Of a stretch of 44,289 nucleotides of DNA, positions 27,338-35,405 are shown one piece after another. Each line of letters begins with the position of its first letter. The first letter of the stretch is position 1. The notes beneath the pieces are model-generated. The model had not been told where the DNA came from, did not search any database, and worked only from the letters and a program-made list of their open reading frames with translations. The position numbers and the translations under genes are program-made. Source of the stretch: Eoetvoesiella caeni (GTDB lineage: Bacteria > Pseudomonadota > Gammaproteobacteria > Burkholderiales > Burkholderiaceae_B); assembly GCF_003315175.1 (NCBI RefSeq), contig NZ_QNRQ01000020.1:1-44289 (forward strand), in the 5' to 3' direction.

Positions 27338-27874
27338 ATGGACAATCAAGTGGAAAACACACAATACGACTTGCGCATTTTGCGTGCCTTGCGCCGCATT
27401 ACCCGCTCGATTGCCTTGCACTCGCGGCAACTGGCCGCATGCAGCAACATCACCGCCCCGCAGCTCATATGCCTGCGGGCGGTCATCGACAACGGCCAGC
27501 CCATTACCGCAACGGCAATCAGCCGTGAAATCCACGTCAGTCCCAGCACTGTCGTGGGCATCCTGGACCGCCTTGAAGACAAAGGCTTGGTGCGCCGTGA
27601 ACGCGGGCGCGAAGATCGCAGAATCGTATTTGTTTCTGCCACCCAGGCCGGCGTCGATCTGGCTGCAAATACCCCTTCGCCGATGCAGAAAAAAATGGCG
27701 GACGCGCTCAATGAGCTACCTGAACTGGAACAGGCCACTATTACCTTGTCGCTGGAACGCATTGTCAGGCTCATGGAGTCCGACGGTGTGGCGCTGGCGC
27801 ACGAAGAGGCTGTTTCACCAATATTAGAGGTGCCCGATGGCTCCGTGCCACCAGAATCGGGATTGGCGGTTTGA
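27338..27874 (+). CDS. ectR: EctR-type MarR-family regulator of the ectoine genes
   Basis: A 178-residue winged-helix MarR protein. The DNA-recognition region [20 protein letters not shown] and the wing [19 protein letters not shown] are clear. Its position directly before ectA, with a 4-base overlap at the ectA start, identifies it as the EctR regulator, a repressor of ectoine synthesis at low osmolarity in other bacteria. The ATG at 27338 is preferred; the frame extends upstream through the operator and promoter, which excludes the longer form. In many EctR systems the gene is divergent or separately transcribed, while here it leads the operon. Confidence 0.88.
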   Translation: MDNQVENTQYDLRILRALRRITRSIALHSRQLAACSNITAPQLICLRAVIDNGQPITATAISREIHVSPSTVVGILDRLEDKGLVRRERGREDRRIVFVSATQAGVDLAANTPSPMQKKMADALNELPELEQATITLSLERIVRLMESDGVALAHEEAVSPILEVPDGSVPPESGLAV

Positions 27875-28428
27875 CTGAAAGTACATCATCAATTTCTTCG
27901 ATCGATTCTTCCATTACCCCGTCGCCGGGAACTCAACATCTCAACCCAGGGCAGGTGGTTCTACGCAGCCCCGAACGCAGCGATGCCCACGCGGTCCATG
28001 GGTTAATTCAGCAGTGCCCGCCGCTGGACCTAAATTCCGTCTACACCTATTTGCTTCTTAGCGAGCATTTTGCGGACACCTGCCTCGTTGCGCTGCGGGG
28101 CGGCCAGCTCGATGGCTTTGTGTCCGCCTATCTTCCCCCCCAAAAAACCGATGTGCTATTCGTTTGGCAAGTTGCCGTGCACCAGCGTGCGCGGGGCTTG
28201 GGGCTGGGAGGTCATTTGTTGCGCAGCCTGCTTGCCCGCCCTGCGGCACGGCAAGCCAGGTATGTCGAAACCACGGTCGGCCCGGACAATGCGTCCTCGC
28301 GCAGGATGTTCCAGGGCCTGGCCGGGCACCTGAACGCACCAATGCATGAAAGCTTGTTGTTCGATCGCAGCCTGTTCGGGCCAAGCGCTCACGAAGACGA
28401 GCGTCTTATCCGTATTGGGCCGTTCTGA
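27871..28428 (+). CDS. ectA: L-2,4-diaminobutyrate N-acetyltransferase
   Basis: A 185-residue GNAT acetyltransferase making N-gamma-acetyl-2,4-diaminobutyrate, step two of ectoine synthesis. The acetyl-CoA loop [13 protein letters not shown] and the strand [11 protein letters not shown] are typical; [19 protein letters not shown] matches EctA. The start is probably TTG at 27871, giving a TTGA overlap with the ectR stop and translational coupling. No in-frame ATG exists before the conserved core, and the Ser/Thr-rich first 25 residues are variable in the family. A hairpin with a T run follows it. Confidence 0.9.
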   Translation: MTESTSSISSIDSSITPSPGTQHLNPGQVVLRSPERSDAHAVHGLIQQCPPLDLNSVYTYLLLSEHFADTCLVALRGGQLDGFVSAYLPPQKTDVLFVWQVAVHQRARGLGLGGHLLRSLLARPAARQARYVETTVGPDNASSRRMFQGLAGHLNAPMHESLLFDRSLFGPSAHEDERLIRIGPF

Positions 28429-28464
28429 GGCGTGAGGGTGTTTTTTATCGCCGGTGGGCAGCGA

Positions 28465-28484
28465 ACCGCGCAGCGGTATTTTTT
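28465..28484 (+). terminator. Candidate terminator or attenuator between ectA and ectB
   Basis: ACCGC (28465-28469) pairs with GCGGT (28473-28477) around GCA and is followed by ATTTTTT (28478-28484). The short GC stem with a T run could reduce read-through from ectA into ectB. A perfect Shine-Dalgarno-like AAGGAGGTG at 28490-28498 follows without any start codon. Confidence 0.4.
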
Positions 28485-28567
28485 CAATCAAGGAGGTGGC
28501 GGGTTAGTCTGGTCTGTAGCAAGTCCTGGCTTTGCTCTTTGCCTTATCAACGAGAGAGGAAGTAAAA

Positions 28568-29878
28568 ATGATGGACTTAAAAATTTTTGACCGGATGGAG
28601 TCGGAAGTCCGAGGCTACGTCCGGTCGTTCCCCGTTGTGTTCAGTCAGGCCAGGGGATCGGTGCTGATTGATGAATCAGGCAAGGAATACATTGATTTTT
28701 TCAGCGGAGCCGGAACACTCAACTACGGCCACAACAATCCCATTCTTAAAGAAAAGCTGATCGACTACTTGAACACCGATGGATTGGTGCACGGCCTGGA
28801 TATGGCTACGGGCGCCAAGCGGTATTTCATGGAAACCGTCGAACGCGTGCTGCTCAAGCCGCGCAGCTGGAATTATAAATTGCAGTTCACCGGCCCAACG
28901 GGCACGAATGCAGTCGAGGCGGCGCTCAAGCTTGCGCGGCAAGTTAAAGGGCGGCCCAATGTCATCTCGTTCACGCATGGCTTCCATGGCGTGAGCGGCG
29001 GCTCTTTGGCCGTGACCGCCAATGCCAAGTTCCGCGAAGCGGCCGGCGTGGCGCTGGGAAATACAACATTCATGCCGTACGACGGGTATCTGGGACCCGA
29101 CGTCAATACCATTGCTTACCTTGAACGCATGCTGGACGATCCCAGCAGCGGCATGGATCGTCCGGCGGCGGTCATCGTCGAAACGGTGCAAGGCGAAGGC
29201 GGGGTCAATGTCGCAACGCGGCGCTGGCTCAAGGACCTGGAGCGCTTGTGCCATCAGTACGACATGCTCTTGATCATTGACGATATCCAGGTGGGCTGCG
29301 GCCGCACCGGCAGCTTCTTCAGTTTCGAGTCCGCGGGCATTCGCCCCGACATCATTACCTTGTCCAAGTCCTTGTCGGGTTTCGGCCTGCCGATGTCGCT
29401 GGTGCTGATGAAGCCCGAGCTCGATATCTGGAAGCCGGGCGCGCACAGCGGTACTTTCCGCGGCAATAACCTGGCTTTTGTCACGGCTGCGCAAGCGCTG
29501 GACAGCTACTGGACCAATAGCGCGTTCTCGGACGAGATCCGTCGCAAGGAAGAACTGGTTCGTGATTGGCTGGAGAACCTGGTTCACAGCTATCCGGGAG
29601 TGGGGCTTAGTGTACGCGGACGCGGGTTGATCCAAGGTTTGGCAACGCCGGCCGATAGCGATGTGGCCAATCAGATTGCCCACAAAGCATTTGAGCACGG
29701 ACTTGTCATCGAAACCTCTGGCGCCAATGATGAAGTATTGAAAGTCTTGCCGGCCTTGACGATTAGCGACGAGCAATTGAAAAAGGGCCTGGAAATAATT
29801 GAACGCAGTACAGGTGAAGTGCTTGCCGCCAAAGGCGCAAGTGCCCATGTGCTGAAATTTGGAGGAAAGCGTCGATGA
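28568..29878 (+). CDS. ectB: L-2,4-diaminobutyrate aminotransferase
   Basis: A 436-residue PLP-dependent class III aminotransferase that converts aspartate semialdehyde and glutamate to L-2,4-diaminobutyrate, the first dedicated step of ectoine synthesis. The cofactor lysine is K267 in TLSKSLSGFG. FTGPTGTNAVEAALKLAR and IIDDIQVGCGRTGSFFSFE are family motifs. The first of two adjacent ATG codons (28568) follows GAGAGGAAG. It overlaps ectC by four bases (ATGA) and is separated from ectA by 139 bases. Confidence 0.96.
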   Translation: MMDLKIFDRMESEVRGYVRSFPVVFSQARGSVLIDESGKEYIDFFSGAGTLNYGHNNPILKEKLIDYLNTDGLVHGLDMATGAKRYFMETVERVLLKPRSWNYKLQFTGPTGTNAVEAALKLARQVKGRPNVISFTHGFHGVSGGSLAVTANAKFREAAGVALGNTTFMPYDGYLGPDVNTIAYLERMLDDPSSGMDRPAAVIVETVQGEGGVNVATRRWLKDLERLCHQYDMLLIIDDIQVGCGRTGSFFSFESAGIRPDIITLSKSLSGFGLPMSLVLMKPELDIWKPGAHSGTFRGNNLAFVTAAQALDSYWTNSAFSDEIRRKEELVRDWLENLVHSYPGVGLSVRGRGLIQGLATPADSDVANQIAHKAFEHGLVIETSGANDEVLKVLPALTISDEQLKKGLEIIERSTGEVLAAKGASAHVLKFGGKRR

Positions 29879-30270
29879 TAGTCAAGAATGTGAATGAGGT
29901 GATTGGCACCGAACACGAGATCAAGACCGAGAACTGGCTTAGCCGCCGTGTGCTGCTGCAAAAAGATGGCATGGGCTTTTCGTTTCACGAGACCATAATT
30001 TTTCCTCATACGCAAACTCATATCCATTATCAGCATCACCTCGAAGCTGTCTGGTGCATCGAGGGCGATGGCGAGATCGAAACGATTGCCGACGGAAAAA
30101 AGTATGCCTTGGGGCCCGGTGTCGTCTATGCGCTGAACGAAAACGACGAACACTGGTTGCGCGGAGGCGAGAAACCCCTGCGAGTGATTTGCGTATTCAA
30201 TCCGCCGCTCACGGGTTTTGAGGTGCACGATGACAAGGGGGTTTATCCCGCTGACAAAAGTGCAGCCTAG
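29875..30270 (+). CDS. ectC: Ectoine synthase
   Basis: A 131-residue cupin that cyclises N-gamma-acetyl-diaminobutyrate to ectoine. MIVKNVNEVIGTEHEIK at the start and the metal/substrate region THIHYQHHLEAVWCIEGDGE are diagnostic, and VVYALNENDEHWLRG closes the cupin. Length matches the family (about 130). It overlaps ectB by four bases and is followed 25 bases later by ectD. Confidence 0.97.
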   Translation: MIVKNVNEVIGTEHEIKTENWLSRRVLLQKDGMGFSFHETIIFPHTQTHIHYQHHLEAVWCIEGDGEIETIADGKKYALGPGVVYALNENDEHWLRGGEKPLRVICVFNPPLTGFEVHDDKGVYPADKSAA

Positions 30271-30295
30271 ATTCAGATAAGAAGGAGTACATATT

Positions 30296-31219
30296 ATGGA
30301 GATCTCCATGAGCGATCCGTATGTATCGCGCACAGACCGGAGCGCAGCCATTATCAGCAGGCGCGAGCCGGTGGTTTATGGCGAAGGCCAATATGCTCAG
30401 GCCCTTAGCGCCACACAGCTAGCCGATTACCAGCGGGATGGGTTCATTGTGCTGGAAGACTTGTTCGATGCCCAGGAAGCGGACGCGCTGCTGAATGAGA
30501 TTCGAAGCATGAGTTCCGATCCCGCTGTTACCCGGCGCGATGAGGCTATCCGCGAGCCAGGCAGCGATGCCGTGCGGTCGATCTTCCGGGTGCACGAACT
30601 CAATGCCCGGATAGCCGGCCTTGCCAGGGACCCACGCTTGCTGCATGTGGCAAGGCAGATTCTGGGCTCCGAGGTTTATATTCACCAGTCGCGGGCCAAC
30701 ATGAAGCCGGGCTTCAAAGGCAAGGAGTTCTATTGGCATTCAGACTTTGAAACCTGGCATGTCGAGGACGGTATGCCGGCGATGCGTGCCTTGAGTTGCT
30801 CGGTACTGCTGACCGACAATAATGAATGCAACGGCCCGTTGATGTTGATTCCCGGTTCGCAGTCGCAGTTTATTTCCTGCCAGGGCCAGACTCCGGATGA
30901 AAACTTCAAAGAGTCCTTGCGCAAGCAGGAGTACGGTGTACCTGACGCGATCAGCCTGCAATTGCTGGCCGAGAACGGCGGAATACGCACAGTCACGGGC
31001 AAGGCGGGGTCGGTCGTGTTTTTCGACTGCAACACCATGCACGGATCCACGGGCAATATCTCGCCTTGGCCGCGAGCCAATGTTTTCATGGTTTACAACA
31101 GCATGGAAAACACGCTCAACCCGCCCAAGTACGGTTTGGCTCCGCGTCCCGACTATATCGCGGCACGCGAACGGATCGAAATGCTCGAGCCGCTGGAAGC
31201 TGCAGCGCTATCGACTTGA
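30296..31219 (+). CDS. ectD: Ectoine 5-hydroxylase
   Basis: A 307-residue Fe(II)/2-oxoglutarate dioxygenase converting ectoine to 5-hydroxyectoine. The signature FYWHSDFETWHVEDGMP gives iron ligands H148 and D150, with H249 (TMHGSTGN) as the third and the arginine region PWPRANVF for 2-oxoglutarate. The ATG at 30296 has AGGAG at 30283-30287. It closes the ectRABCD operon and faces ehuA. No aspartokinase gene follows, unlike many ectABC-ask operons. Confidence 0.96.
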   Translation: MEISMSDPYVSRTDRSAAIISRREPVVYGEGQYAQALSATQLADYQRDGFIVLEDLFDAQEADALLNEIRSMSSDPAVTRRDEAIREPGSDAVRSIFRVHELNARIAGLARDPRLLHVARQILGSEVYIHQSRANMKPGFKGKEFYWHSDFETWHVEDGMPAMRALSCSVLLTDNNECNGPLMLIPGSQSQFISCQGQTPDENFKESLRKQEYGVPDAISLQLLAENGGIRTVTGKAGSVVFFDCNTMHGSTGNISPWPRANVFMVYNSMENTLNPPKYGLAPRPDYIAARERIEMLEPLEAAALST

Positions 31220-31267
31220 GCGCGGAATAGCGTCGTTTGGCGCTGCGTTCAATGTGCTTGGATTCGA

Positions 31268-31293
31268 GCGCCGTCGCCTGATTGCGGCGGCGC
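31268..31293. terminator. Hairpin in the ectD-ehuA convergent gap
   Basis: GCGCCGTCGC (31268-31277) pairs with GCGGCGGCGC (31284-31293) over ten positions with one G-T pair and a six-base loop. The following sequence is only moderately T-rich, so intrinsic termination is likely but not certain. Confidence 0.5.
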
Positions 31294-31355
31294 TTCGTTG
31301 CATTCTTGTGGTCATGAGCCCTGCGATAGACATGGACCGGCCGTGCAAGGGCTAA

Positions 31356-32150
31356 CTAAGCATCTTGCTCGACAGTCGCCTCTAGTGTCACGCCTTTCAA
31401 GAACTCACGGGTTCGCGGTTCGACGGGATTGGCAAACAGCGTCTCGGGCGTACCCTGTTCGACGATGACGCCCTTGTCGAAAAAGCACACGCGGTCGGAT
31501 ATTTGCTGCGCAAATTGCATCTCGTGCGTCACCAGCAGCATGGTCAGATCATGCTCTTGCGACAGGCGCTGGATGACGCTCAATACTTCGCCTACCAGTT
31601 CGGGATCGAGGGCCGATGTAGGCTCGTCGAACAACATAATACGCGGACGCATTGCCAGGGCGCGGGCAATGGCGACGCGCTGTTGCTGCCCGCCGGACAG
31701 CTGGCGCGGGAATTTGTCGGCCTGGTCGGCCAGCCCGACCAGCTCCAGATACTCTTCGGCTCGCTGGCGGGCTTCATGCTTGGACAATCCCAGTACATGG
31801 ACCGGCGCTTCGGTGATATTGCGGCGCACCGTCATGTGCGGAAAAAGATTGAACTGCTGAAAGACCATGCCCATGTGCTTGCGCATATTGCGCAAATGAG
31901 CCTCGCCGGCTGGAACCAGCGCATCGTTCTTATATTCATGCCAAAGGGGTTGGCCGGCCACGTAGATCATGCCCGAGTCGATGCCCTCCAAGGTCATCAG
32001 TATGCGCAGAACCGTGGATTTGCCCGAACCGGAAGGGCCGATGATGGTGACTTTCTCGCCCGGTTGCACTTCAAAATCCAGTTCGTTCAGAACAGTTGTG
32101 TCGCCAAAGCGCTTGACGACCTTTTCCAGTTTGATAATGGGTTCGTTCAT
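31356..32150 (-). CDS. ehuA: Ectoine/hydroxyectoine ABC transporter ATPase EhuA
   Basis: A 264-residue ATP-binding subunit of a polar-amino-acid-type importer. Walker A is GPSGSGKST, the Q loop region [15 protein letters not shown], the signature [15 protein letters not shown] and Walker [15 protein letters not shown]. It is last in ehuBCDA and overlaps ehuD by four bases. The Ehu assignment rests on its direct neighbourhood to ectABCD and on the complete ehuBCDA set; the ATPase alone would be indistinguishable from other amino-acid transporters. Confidence 0.9.
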   Translation of the reverse strand: MNEPIIKLEKVVKRFGDTTVLNELDFEVQPGEKVTIIGPSGSGKSTVLRILMTLEGIDSGMIYVAGQPLWHEYKNDALVPAGEAHLRNMRKHMGMVFQQFNLFPHMTVRRNITEAPVHVLGLSKHEARQRAEEYLELVGLADQADKFPRQLSGGQQQRVAIARALAMRPRIMLFDEPTSALDPELVGEVLSVIQRLSQEHDLTMLLVTHEMQFAQQISDRVCFFDKGVIVEQGTPETLFANPVEPRTREFLKGVTLEATVEQDA

Positions 32151-32842
32151 CGCAGGGGCAGTCCTTGTTTAGGCAGGCGGTTGTCCAGGTAGCGTACGCC
32201 GGCGGATGAGGCCAAGGTAAGCACCAGGTACAGGGCTCCGACCATGGAGAGGGGAATCAGGTAATTGAAGCTGCGGTCTCCAATGATTTTGGCGACATTG
32301 AGCATTTCCAGCACCGAGACCACCGATAGCACCGGCACATCTTTCATGATGGAAACCAAGTAATTGCCCAATGCGGGGATAATGCGCGGGATGGCTTGCG
32401 GCAGGACAATGACGGCAAAGATGCGCAGTGGAGTAAGGTCCAGGGCCCGCGCCGCTTCGGCCTGCCCCTTCAGCACTGATTCCAGGCCTGCCCGATAGAC
32501 CTCCGAGGTATAAGCGCTGTACTGTATACCCAGGGCCAGCGCCCCGGTCAGAAAGGCGGGCAGCACGATGCCGTAATCGGGCAAGACGTAATATAGAAAG
32601 AACAGTTGCACCAATAGCGGCGTATCGCGAATGAATTCGCTTAGTGCTTTGGCGGGCCACGACACCCAGCGCGATTGCGCGCCTTTCAGTGCAGCTAGCA
32701 GCAAGCCCAATATGGCGGCCACCACAAAGCCCAGCGCCGCGGCCTGCACCGTAACAAGCAGGCCCCGCAGCAGAATGGGCAGTATGGACCATGCGAACAG
32801 CCAGTTGCCGCCGTCCAGATTCCAGCTTATGCCGAACAGCAT
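32147..32842 (-). CDS. ehuD: Ectoine/hydroxyectoine ABC transporter permease EhuD
   Basis: A 231-residue membrane permease of the His/Glu-type family with about five hydrophobic segments. The coupling-helix motif [15 protein letters not shown] and the cytoplasmic [17 protein letters not shown] are typical. It forms the channel with EhuC. The start lies one base beyond the ehuC stop and the 3' end overlaps ehuA by four bases, so the three genes are tightly coupled. Confidence 0.9.
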   Translation of the reverse strand: MLFGISWNLDGGNWLFAWSILPILLRGLLVTVQAAALGFVVAAILGLLLAALKGAQSRWVSWPAKALSEFIRDTPLLVQLFFLYYVLPDYGIVLPAFLTGALALGIQYSAYTSEVYRAGLESVLKGQAEAARALDLTPLRIFAVIVLPQAIPRIIPALGNYLVSIMKDVPVLSVVSVLEMLNVAKIIGDRSFNYLIPLSMVGALYLVLTLASSAGVRYLDNRLPKQGLPLR

Positions 32843-32843
32843 G

Positions 32844-33515
32844 TCAGGTTCCTCCCGAACGCCAGCGGCCCACAGAGCGCTCCAGCAGTTTCATGCACAG
32901 GGTAAGGACCAGCGCCATGCCGAAATACATGAGCAACAGCAGCGTATAAATGGTGGTGTTGTCCTGGGTGATATTGCGTATCTGCTCGGCGCGAAATGCC
33001 AGGTCGCTTAGCCCGACCAACGAGACCAGCGCAGTGTCTTTCAGGTTTTGTACCGCCAGGTTGCCAAAGCTGGGCATCATTTCCGGAACAGCCTGCGGCA
33101 GGCGGATGCGCCACAGGATTTGCCGTGGTGTGAAGTCCAGCGCTTGCGCCGCCTCGGTCTGTTCGCGCGGCACGGCCTGAAGCGCGCCTCGGACGACTTC
33201 GGCCCCATAGGCGCCGATATTCAGGCTTAGAGCCAGGACGCCGGCCAGTACAGGCGGCAGACGCAAGTCGACACCAAGGCTTTGGCCCAGCAAGGGCAGG
33301 GCAAAGTAAAGCCAGAACAGTTGCACAAGCAGCGACGTGCCGCGGAAGAACTCGATGACGGCTATTGAAAACGCCCGCAATGCGCGATTGGACGCCAGCT
33401 TGCCCATGCCAAACGCAAAAGAGAAAATCCCGCCCAGCACAGTCGAATACACAGCCAACTGCACAGTCACCCAAGCCCCTTTCATCAGCGGCGGCAAGTA
33501 ATCCAGCCACTCCAT
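32844..33515 (-). CDS. ehuC: Ectoine/hydroxyectoine ABC transporter permease EhuC
   Basis: A 223-residue membrane permease. EFFRGTSLLVQLFWLYF and EQTEAAQALDFTPRQILWRI are the family motifs, the latter contacting the ATPase. The ATG ending at 33515 (MEWLDYLPPLMKG) is chosen because GGAG lies 8 bases upstream; the frame continues upstream into a repeat array and that extension is not credible. The gene is separated from ehuB by 544 bases, almost all of it a tandem repeat, whereas ehuC, ehuD and ehuA are tightly packed. Confidence 0.9.
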   Translation of the reverse strand: MEWLDYLPPLMKGAWVTVQLAVYSTVLGGIFSFAFGMGKLASNRALRAFSIAVIEFFRGTSLLVQLFWLYFALPLLGQSLGVDLRLPPVLAGVLALSLNIGAYGAEVVRGALQAVPREQTEAAQALDFTPRQILWRIRLPQAVPEMMPSFGNLAVQNLKDTALVSLVGLSDLAFRAEQIRNITQDNTTIYTLLLLMYFGMALVLTLCMKLLERSVGRWRSGGT

Positions 33516-33527
33516 CAATGGCACTCC

Positions 33528-34049
33528 GTGGGGGCCCCGTTTACCGCCGGGCCGCCCCAAGGTAAACGCGCCCCCTCGGGGGGCAGCGAGGCGCGCGAGC
33601 GGCGAAGCGTGGGGGCCTTATTTACCGCCGGGCCGCCCCAAGGTAAACGCGCCCCCTCGGGGGGCAGCGAGGCGCGCGAGCGGCGAAGCGTGGGGGCCTT
33701 ATTTACCGCCGGGCCGCCCCAAGGTAAACGCGCCCCCTCGGGGGGCAGCGAGGCGCGCGAGCGGCGAAGCGTGGGGGTCTTATTTACCGCCGGGCCGCCC
33801 CAAGGTAAACGCGCCCCCTCGGGGGGCAGCGAGGCGCGTGAGCGGCGAAGCGTGGGGGTCTTATTTACCGCCGGGCCGCCCCAAGGTAAACATGCCCCCT
33901 CGGGGGGCAGCGAGGCGCGTGAGCGGCGAAGCGTGGGGGTCTTATTTACCGCCGGGCCGCCCCAAGGTAAACGCGCCCCCTCGGGGGGCAGCGAGGCGCG
34001 CGAGCGGCGAAGCGTGGGGGTCTTATCTACCTTTACCGCCGGGCCGCCC
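33528..34049. repeat. Tandem array of six 81-bp GC-rich repeats
   Basis: Complete units start at 33540, 33621, 33702, 33783, 33864 and 33945. A 12-base partial unit precedes them and an 18-base partial (34032-34049) follows a six-base insertion. Units differ by only a few substitutions (CC or TC near the end, CGCG or CGTG in the middle, one CAT for CGC). Each contains GCCCCC-loop-GGGGGC and the complementary arms TTTACC and GGTAAA 15 bases apart on the minus strand, so each can form two hairpins in the ehu mRNA. Single elements with a similar CCCCCTCGGGGGGCAGCGA core are familiar from Burkholderiales intergenic DNA. The 81-base period is a multiple of three, which keeps long frames open; they are not considered genes. 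The array separates the binding protein from the permease genes. Confidence 0.95.
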
Positions 34050-34059
34050 GCCACTTCTT

Positions 34060-34917
34060 CTATTGGGCGCACAATTGGCTTTCCTTCTTGTCGAAGGACG
34101 CCTTCATGTCGGCGTCGCTGAAGCCATATTGCGCCATGATCTTGCGCCAGGCAGGCGTGCTTTTGAACTTGGCCAGCTCGGCATTGAAGGCATCGCGCAG
34201 TTCCTGGGAATCCTTGGCGAATGCAAAAGCGCCCCAACTGCGTACAGGCTGGCCATGAACGACCGGATCCGAGAAGTCGGAGGCGGCTTCAACGCGAGGG
34301 CTCTTCCCAGCTAGCTGGCTCACGGTCAGGCTGGTGGCCGCATAGGCGCTGGCGCGTCCCGTGGAAACCGTCGAGATGGCGTCCGCGTTGCTTGCAATGG
34401 TAAGAATATTGCTCTGGGGCACGCCCAGCGCTTGCAGCATTTCAAGCTGATCGGCGCCCGCCATGATGGCGACCTTGGCTTGACCCTGGCTGAATTGTTC
34501 GAACGAATGCAGTTTGTCGGGGTTGCCCTTGGCCACCAACAAACCTTCGCCGTAGGAACTATTGGGGTCCGAGAACAGCACTTGTTGGCAGCGCTGGGGC
34601 AGGATAGCCATCTCCGCTGCCACCATATCGAAGCGGTGCGCTTTCAAGCCTGGGATAAGCGAACTGAAACCCGTGGTCGACCATTCAATCTTTTTAACGC
34701 CCAGTTGTTTCATGACTTGCTGGGCGACATCCGGGCCTATGCCTTTAGCCTTGCCGTCCAGGCCGCTATATCCGTAGGGTATTTCATTGGCGATGGCGAT
34801 ACGCACGACGCCCTTGTCTTTTATCTGTTGCAAAGTTGCCGCGCTGGATGTGCCGGCGGCGTTCAGCGCCAGTATGGCAACACTGGAAAGTAGGGTGGTC
34901 CAGAGGGAGTGTTTCAT
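34060..34917 (-). CDS. ehuB: Ectoine/hydroxyectoine-binding periplasmic protein EhuB
   Basis: A 285-residue family 3 solute-binding protein. A signal peptide (positively charged start, hydrophobic core, cleavage near SSAAT) precedes LQQIKDKGVVRIAIANEIPYG and the lobe motif HRFDMVAAEMAI. It captures ectoines in the periplasm for EhuCDA. The ATG ending at 34917 has AGGA a few bases upstream; a longer in-frame reading crosses the promoter and is rejected. The gene leads the minus-strand ehuBCDA operon. Ligand is inferred from context. Confidence 0.9.
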   Translation of the reverse strand: MKHSLWTTLLSSVAILALNAAGTSSAATLQQIKDKGVVRIAIANEIPYGYSGLDGKAKGIGPDVAQQVMKQLGVKKIEWSTTGFSSLIPGLKAHRFDMVAAEMAILPQRCQQVLFSDPNSSYGEGLLVAKGNPDKLHSFEQFSQGQAKVAIMAGADQLEMLQALGVPQSNILTIASNADAISTVSTGRASAYAATSLTVSQLAGKSPRVEAASDFSDPVVHGQPVRSWGAFAFAKDSQELRDAFNAELAKFKSTPAWRKIMAQYGFSDADMKASFDKKESQLCAQ

Positions 34918-35010
34918 GAGAGGTCCTTTTAGAAAGCCCGCCATCGGCCAGCTCTTCAGGATGGTTTGCGTGGGATATTCCCTGCGGTTCCGGCATTCGT
35001 TCCTGTAAAA

Positions 35011-35042
35011 ATGATAACCCATAATATTATTTCAGTTCAAAT
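35011..35042 (-). promoter_or_regulatory. ehuB promoter with EctR-like operator
   Basis: On the minus strand TTGAAC (35035-35040) and TATCAT (35011-35016) are 18 bases apart, about 95 bases upstream of the ehuB start. The -35 lies inside ATTTCAGTTCAAAT (35029-35042), identical over 14 bases to the sequence at the ectR promoter. It carries one clear ATTYAGTT-type half-site; a matching inverted partner was not found. Confidence 0.6.
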
Positions 35043-35231
35043 TACTTCGTTGCGAATGAATGCACCGTTTGAATGGCGGCGTTCGCGCGCGGCATAATAC
35101 ATTTGCATGCGTGGGCTCGGGGCGCTCTTATTGCATTGCAACCAGGTGCAAAGGGCTGCGGGTGTTGTTTTCGGTAGCGAGGCCAGCGTTTTGGCTTGGA
35201 TGTATTGGAAAACTATGCTAGGATTTACTTT

Positions 35232-35315
35232 ATGCACAACGTAAATTCGTTTTACTTCTTTTATTTTGCTTTTCCAAAGCCGCTGGTGGAGGAAGGGAAA
35301 CGTAGTGCGTTGTAA
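35232..35315 (+). CDS. Phe/Tyr-rich leader peptide of aroG
   Basis: A 27-codon open frame behind AGGA (35220-35223, eight-base spacing). Residues 7-14 read FYFFYFAF, so seven of eight consecutive codons specify phenylalanine or tyrosine. The composition and the following proline (FAFP) resemble the E. coli PheL leader peptide. The frame ends at TAA 35313-35315, just before the terminator hairpin at 35329. Slow decoding of these codons when charged tRNA-Phe or tRNA-Tyr is scarce would stall the ribosome here and free the downstream antiterminator segment. It has a regulatory role only. A candidate promoter TTGGCT-N17-TATGCT (35191-35219) lies immediately upstream but would leave almost no leader before the ribosome site, so the true start is uncertain. 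Confidence 0.85.
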   Translation: MHNVNSFYFFYFAFPKPLVEEGKRSAL

Positions 35316-35342
35316 AAACTAAATTCCCAAAAAGCCGCCAGC
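35282..35342 (+). promoter_or_regulatory. Antiterminator pairing of the aroG attenuator
   Basis: GCTGGTGG (35282-35289, inside the leader peptide) can pair with CCGCCAGC (35335-35342, the 5' arm of the terminator) over eight positions with one G-U pair. The two structures are mutually exclusive. A ribosome stalled on the aromatic codons (about 35250-35273) leaves the first segment free, while one that reaches the stop codon covers it. Confidence 0.78.
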
Positions 35343-35365
35343 TTAGTAGCTTGGCGGCTTTTTTT
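35329..35365 (+). terminator. Attenuator terminator upstream of aroG
   Basis: AAAAAGCCGCCA (35329-35340) pairs perfectly with TGGCGGCTTTTT (35352-35363); GC/GC adds inner pairs, and the T run extends to 35365. It lies in the aroG leader, 40 bases before the start codon, with no structural gene upstream in the same direction, so its role is attenuation rather than ending another operon. Confidence 0.92.
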
Positions 35366-35405
35366 ATATCGCTTGCTAAGTTGGCATCACACCCTGGAGC
35401 AACAA

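Noticed and set aside
28676-29848. 390-codon minus-strand frame opposite ectB
   Set aside because: Shadow of ectB, without recognisable protein character or a promoter.
33528-34049. CRISPR-like array
   Set aside because: Units are contiguous 81-bp direct repeats without unique spacers, and there are no cas genes in the window.
33528-34121. Plus-strand open frame of 197 codons made of 27-residue repeats
   Set aside because: It is a by-product of the 81-bp repeat period, a multiple of three. It has no ribosome site or domain and crosses into ehuB on the opposite strand.
35191-35219. TTGGCT-N17-TATGCT as the aroG promoter
   Set aside because: Spacing is good, but transcription would start about six bases before the leader ATG and omit its ribosome site, so it is not called as a feature.
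35317-35324. AACTAAAT in the aroG leader as an extra EctR half-site
   Set aside because: A single eight-base match inside an attenuator, without partner or promoter relation, is expected by chance.
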